Shown: positions 61,380 to 64,000 of the stretch, piece by piece
How the letters are laid out: every line of letters starts with the position of its first letter
How positions within the stretch are numbered: position 1 is the first letter of the stretch
DNA from: Belliella aquatica
Lineage (GTDB): Bacteria; Bacteroidota; Bacteroidia; Cytophagales; Cyclobacteriaceae
DNA: 64,000 nucleotides
NCBI RefSeq assembly: GCF_014637795.1
Contig: NZ_BMFD01000018.1
Location: forward strand, 1 to 64,000
Direction: 5' to 3'
The notes under the pieces: generated by a model
What the model was told of the DNA's origin: nothing
Seen by the model: only the letters and a program-made list of their open reading frames with translations
The model's database searches: none
Position numbers and translations under genes: made by a program

Positions 61380-62156
61380 ATGTCAACGACTGCGACAGCG
61401 ATTGGAGTAAGCTCCAAAAGAGGAATCTGGGGAGGTGGTAATGAACCACTTAAAGCCAGTTATGGAAAACTGATGATGTGGTTTTTCTTACTTTCAGATA
61501 TCTTTACTTTTGCCGCCTTTTTGATAACTTATGCAGCTATCAGAGTAAGTTATCCAGGTTATGAAGGTTCTATGGAAACCTTTCAGGGTTCTAATGAATA
61601 CTGGCCTGTACCTGAATTAGTTTTTGATGCATTTCCTCTGGCTCATGGGATGCACTTACCACTTGTGTTTGTTGGCTTGATGACTTTCATTCTCATTTTG
61701 AGTTCTGTGACTATGGTATTGGCTGTAGAGGCTGGGCATAGAAACGATAGAAATGATGTAGTTAAATGGATGCTTTGGACTCTGCTGGGTGGTATATGTT
61801 TTTTAAGTTGCCAAGCTTGGGAATGGTCTCACTTTATCCATGGTTCTGACGAAGGTACATTAGTAACTTTTGTTAATTCTATGAATCAAGTTGTATCAGA
61901 AACGATATACGGTGCCAATTTAGCTGTTAACGAATATGGACCTGCTGCTTTTGCACAATTATTCTTCTTTATAACAGGATTTCACGGATTTCACGTTACT
62001 ATTGGTGTTGTTCTGCTTTTCTTAGCTTTCTACCAGGCAGCAGTAGGCGTATATGAAAGAAGAGGTCACTACGAGATGATCGAAAAAATCGGTCTATACT
62101 GGCACTTTGTAGATTTAGTTTGGGTATTTGTATTCACTTTCTTCTACTTAATCTAA
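61380..62156 (+). CDS. coxC: Cytochrome c oxidase subunit III (second copy)
   Basis: This 258-residue membrane protein has the typical subunit III architecture: YGKLMMWFFLLSDIFTFAAFLITYAAIR near residue 28, SCQAWEWSHFIH in the middle, FFITGFHGFHVTIGVVLLF and the final GLYWHFVDLVWVFVFTFFYL. It stabilises the catalytic core and may shape the proton entrance. The insert between helices 3 and 4 (EGTLVTFVNSMNQVVSETI) is longer than in the short copy. Confidence 0.93.
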   Translation: MSTTATAIGVSSKRGIWGGGNEPLKASYGKLMMWFFLLSDIFTFAAFLITYAAIRVSYPGYEGSMETFQGSNEYWPVPELVFDAFPLAHGMHLPLVFVGLMTFILILSSVTMVLAVEAGHRNDRNDVVKWMLWTLLGGICFLSCQAWEWSHFIHGSDEGTLVTFVNSMNQVVSETIYGANLAVNEYGPAAFAQLFFFITGFHGFHVTIGVVLLFLAFYQAAVGVYERRGHYEMIEKIGLYWHFVDLVWVFVFTFFYLI

Positions 62157-62176
62157 AGGAATTAAATTTATTAGAT

Positions 62177-62506
62177 ATGGCATTACAAGAAAATAAATCA
62201 GCTTTGGAAGTTATTCCAAGAGATAGCGAAAAGATTAAAAAAATCTGGAAGACTGCGGGCATTTTACTAGCAATTACTTTAGTAGAATTCGTCATGGCCT
62301 TTACTATGGAAAGAGGCTTGTTGCTATACTTCCTATTCATAGCTTTGACAGTTTGGAAAGCAAAGTACATCATGATGGAATTTATGCACCTAGGTGAGGA
62401 AGCAAAGCCTTTGTTTTACTCTATCATTGTCCCATTGATTTTCCTAGTGTGGTTAGTCATAGCACTTGTGAAAGAAGGCTCTGATATCTTCTTGATGAGG
62501 TGGTAA
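62177..62506 (+). CDS. Cytochrome oxidase subunit IV-like protein (CyoD/CtaF family)
   Basis: This 109-residue protein has three membrane segments: TAGILLAITLVEFVMAF, LLYFLFIALTVWKAKYIMMEFMHLG and LFYSIIVPLIFLVWLVIALV. It matches the small subunit IV family of prokaryotic oxidases. The ATG at 62177 is used; a longer frame overlaps the subunit III gene without family-like sequence. A strong terminator hairpin follows. Confidence 0.9.
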   Translation: MALQENKSALEVIPRDSEKIKKIWKTAGILLAITLVEFVMAFTMERGLLLYFLFIALTVWKAKYIMMEFMHLGEEAKPLFYSIIVPLIFLVWLVIALVKEGSDIFLMRW

Positions 62507-62530
62507 AAAAATATTTTATCTTATTTTAAA

Positions 62531-62571
62531 AAAAAAGTAGGTTGGAGAGTGACTCTTCAACCTACTTTTTT
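62531..62571 (+). terminator. Terminator hairpin after the subunit IV gene
   Basis: A long stem (AAAAAGTAGGTTG... with ...CAACCTACTTTTT, plus inner AGAG/CTCT pairs) ends in a T run. It may end or attenuate the main operon before sco1. Confidence 0.9.
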
Positions 62572-62594
62572 GTTACATAAAGAAATAGAGAGGA

Positions 62595-63263
62595 ATGAGA
62601 GGAATTAGAATACTTCAAGGTTTTGTGTTATTGTGTATCTTGATGGTGCCGGTACTGATTATCGTGTTTTTGAAAACAATGACTTCTAACACATATGATA
62701 TCCCTGTGTATTATCAAGAAGGCGTAGATAATCCGTTAATGGAATGTGATTTTGCGGAAAACGAGCAGCACGTAATTCCAGATTTCACATTTACTTCTCA
62801 AGATAATGAGGCTGTATCAAGGTCTGCAATGACAGGTAAAATAACTGTTGTTGATTTTTTCTTTACTTCTTGCCCGAGTATTTGTCCCGTGATGTCTACA
62901 GAAATGGAACGTGTCAATGATGTGTTTCGAGACATAGACGATGTTCAGATCTTTTCGATTTCTATAGACCCCGATTATGATACACCAGAGATTCTTCAAG
63001 AATACGCAACTTTACATCAAGCAACTAAAGACAAATGGTTTTTTTTAACAGGTGACAAGGTTATGACCTATAACCTTGCAAGATGTGGCTTTATCCTTCC
63101 TGCTATGGATGGTGGAGATGTGCCTGATGATTTTGTGCATTCTGATAAATTTGTATTGGTAGATGAAGAAGGTCGTATTCGTGGTTATTATAGTGGTACA
63201 AACAGGGAAGAAGTAGATCGTTTAATTGTAGAAATTAAGATATTGTTATATGGAAAAGAGTAA
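62595..63263 (+). CDS. SCO1/SenC-family copper chaperone
   Basis: This 222-residue membrane-anchored thioredoxin-fold protein inserts copper into the CuA site of oxidase subunit II. The copper ligands are Cys93 and Cys97 (SCPSIC) and His182 (FVHSDKF). An N-terminal membrane helix spans residues 6-26. The gene lies just beyond the operon terminator, so it may be read through at a lower level or use its own promoter. Its stop lies shortly before the DUF420 start. Confidence 0.94.
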   Translation: MRGIRILQGFVLLCILMVPVLIIVFLKTMTSNTYDIPVYYQEGVDNPLMECDFAENEQHVIPDFTFTSQDNEAVSRSAMTGKITVVDFFFTSCPSICPVMSTEMERVNDVFRDIDDVQIFSISIDPDYDTPEILQEYATLHQATKDKWFFLTGDKVMTYNLARCGFILPAMDGGDVPDDFVHSDKFVLVDEEGRIRGYYSGTNREEVDRLIVEIKILLYGKE

Positions 63264-63270
63264 TTTATTA

Positions 63271-63804
63271 ATGGATAAGGAGGATAAAGGAATTATCAGA
63301 TGGGTAACAGTGATTGCAGTTGCAGTCCCAGTAGTTGTTGCTATACTTCTATTTATGCCATCTAAAATTGACTTGGCAAGTGATTGGGTTTACTTCCTTC
63401 CTCATTTTAATGCCGTAATCAATTCTGCGGCGTCTGTGGCTTTAATATTTGGACTCATATTTATCAAAAGTAAAAACATTACTTACCATAGAGCCTCCAT
63501 GACTACTGCATTTGTTTTAGGAGCGATCTTTTTGGTTTCCTATGTAATCTATCACGCTGCCGCAGAAAGCACCACTTTTGGAGGTGAAGGCTTCATTAAA
63601 TCAGTTTATTATTTTATCCTGATTACACATATTATCTTGGCAGCGGTAGCTTTGTTTCCAATATTGTTGGCGTACTACTATGGATATACCGATCAAAGAG
63701 CGAAACACAAAAAAGTTGTTAAATTTGCATATCCGATTTGGCTTTATGTGACGATATCAGGGGTTATAGTATATTTAATGATTAGCCCTTATTACAATTT
63801 CTAA
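63271..63804 (+). CDS. DUF420 membrane protein
   Basis: This protein of 177 residues has five membrane segments and conserved histidines in YFLPHFNAVINSAASVALIFG and SYVIYHAAAES, with ILITHIILAAVALFPILL later. DUF420 proteins are regularly found beside ctaA/ctaB, sco and cox genes and are thought to help oxidase assembly; the exact function is unknown. The ATG at 63271 is preferred; another at 63250 would overlap sco1 by 14 nt. Confidence 0.9.
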   Translation: MDKEDKGIIRWVTVIAVAVPVVVAILLFMPSKIDLASDWVYFLPHFNAVINSAASVALIFGLIFIKSKNITYHRASMTTAFVLGAIFLVSYVIYHAAAESTTFGGEGFIKSVYYFILITHIILAAVALFPILLAYYYGYTDQRAKHKKVVKFAYPIWLYVTISGVIVYLMISPYYNF

Positions 63805-63836
63805 ACTATTCCAAAATTCAAGACGTTGTATAATTG

Positions 63837-64000
63837 ATGGTAAATAAAATCTTAAAGTCCTTTTTCCTCTTTGTTGCTTTTATACTTATTCAAAGCACAT
63901 CTTTTGCACAATGTGCAATGTGTAGAGCTTCTGTAGAAAACAACGTTAGCAATGGAGATACATCCATAGGCGCGGGTTTGAATATGGGTATTCTGTATTT
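63837..64000 (+). CDS. Small secreted or membrane protein, cut by the window end
   Basis: The 5' 54 codons are present. A signal-like segment (FFLFVAFILIQSTSFAQ) is followed by CAMCRASVENNVSNGDTS and the start of a hydrophobic stretch (IGAGLNMGILY). Two cysteines in CAMC could bind a metal. It is probably a short one-helix protein of the oxidase cluster; I cannot name a family. It follows DUF420 by 32 nt. Confidence 0.7.
   Translation, partial: MVNKILKSFFLFVAFILIQSTSFAQCAMCRASVENNVSNGDTSIGAGLNMGILY

Overview
The window reads as a chromosomal segment of an aerobic Bacteroidetes bacterium, most likely Cytophagales (Cyclobacteriaceae-like). Four things point there: Bacteroidetes promoters (TTTG, about 19 nt, TAnnTTTG), weak ribosome binding sites, many lipoproteins with SCG or ACGG lipoboxes, and an alternative complex III plus cytochrome oxidase super-operon. 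The base composition is AT-rich and fairly even. I see no insertion sequence, prophage, integron or CRISPR array. Taxonomy is inferred from gene content only.

Layout. 1-67: 3' end of a 5S rRNA and its terminator. 338-1812: pyrR-pyrB. 1977-9356: a vitamin B12 uptake locus. Its minus-strand arm (outer-membrane receptor, surface beta-propeller lipoprotein, PP-loop ATPase) lies behind a cobalamin riboswitch; the divergent plus-strand arm is a binding lipoprotein, permease and ATPase. 9501-18502: housekeeping genes (diheme cytochrome, yraN, lipB, exonuclease, RNase R, polyprenyl diphosphate synthase, rhomboid). They are interrupted at 12912-14402 by an AAA/DUF4143 ATPase preceded by a strictly 22-bp-phased repeat array. 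18538-29898: an HPF-like protein, two large secreted proteins, L21-L27 and class I ribonucleotide reductase.

29958-39236: a divergent sugar-oxidation locus (GMC oxidoreductase with its small subunit, cytochrome c, DUF1080 hydrolase, Gfo/Idh/MocA oxidoreductase, three TIM-barrel isomerases and an MFS transporter). It fits periplasmic 3-keto-glycoside catabolism. 39400-42284: plsC and rpsA. 42471-46835: two beta-propeller lipoprotein genes flanking a tandemly duplicated unknown gene; each duplicate boundary carries a fossil copy of the propeller gene's 3' end. 46870-47274: a decayed molybdopterin-oxidoreductase fragment and tRNA-Cys.

47605-64000: the respiratory super-operon actABCDEF, coxB, coxA, ctaA, ctaB, two subunit-III genes, a subunit-IV-like gene, sco1, DUF420 and a small membrane protein cut by the window edge. 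Its products take electrons from menaquinol through alternative complex III to an aa3-type oxidase; ctaA/ctaB supply heme A and Sco1 supplies copper to CuA.

The parts least explained by known families are the phased repeat array before the DUF4143 ATPase (12912-13232), the duplication with fossil gene tails (43575-45702), the paired palindromes upstream of nrdB, and the PP-loop ATPase inside the riboswitch-controlled B12 operon.
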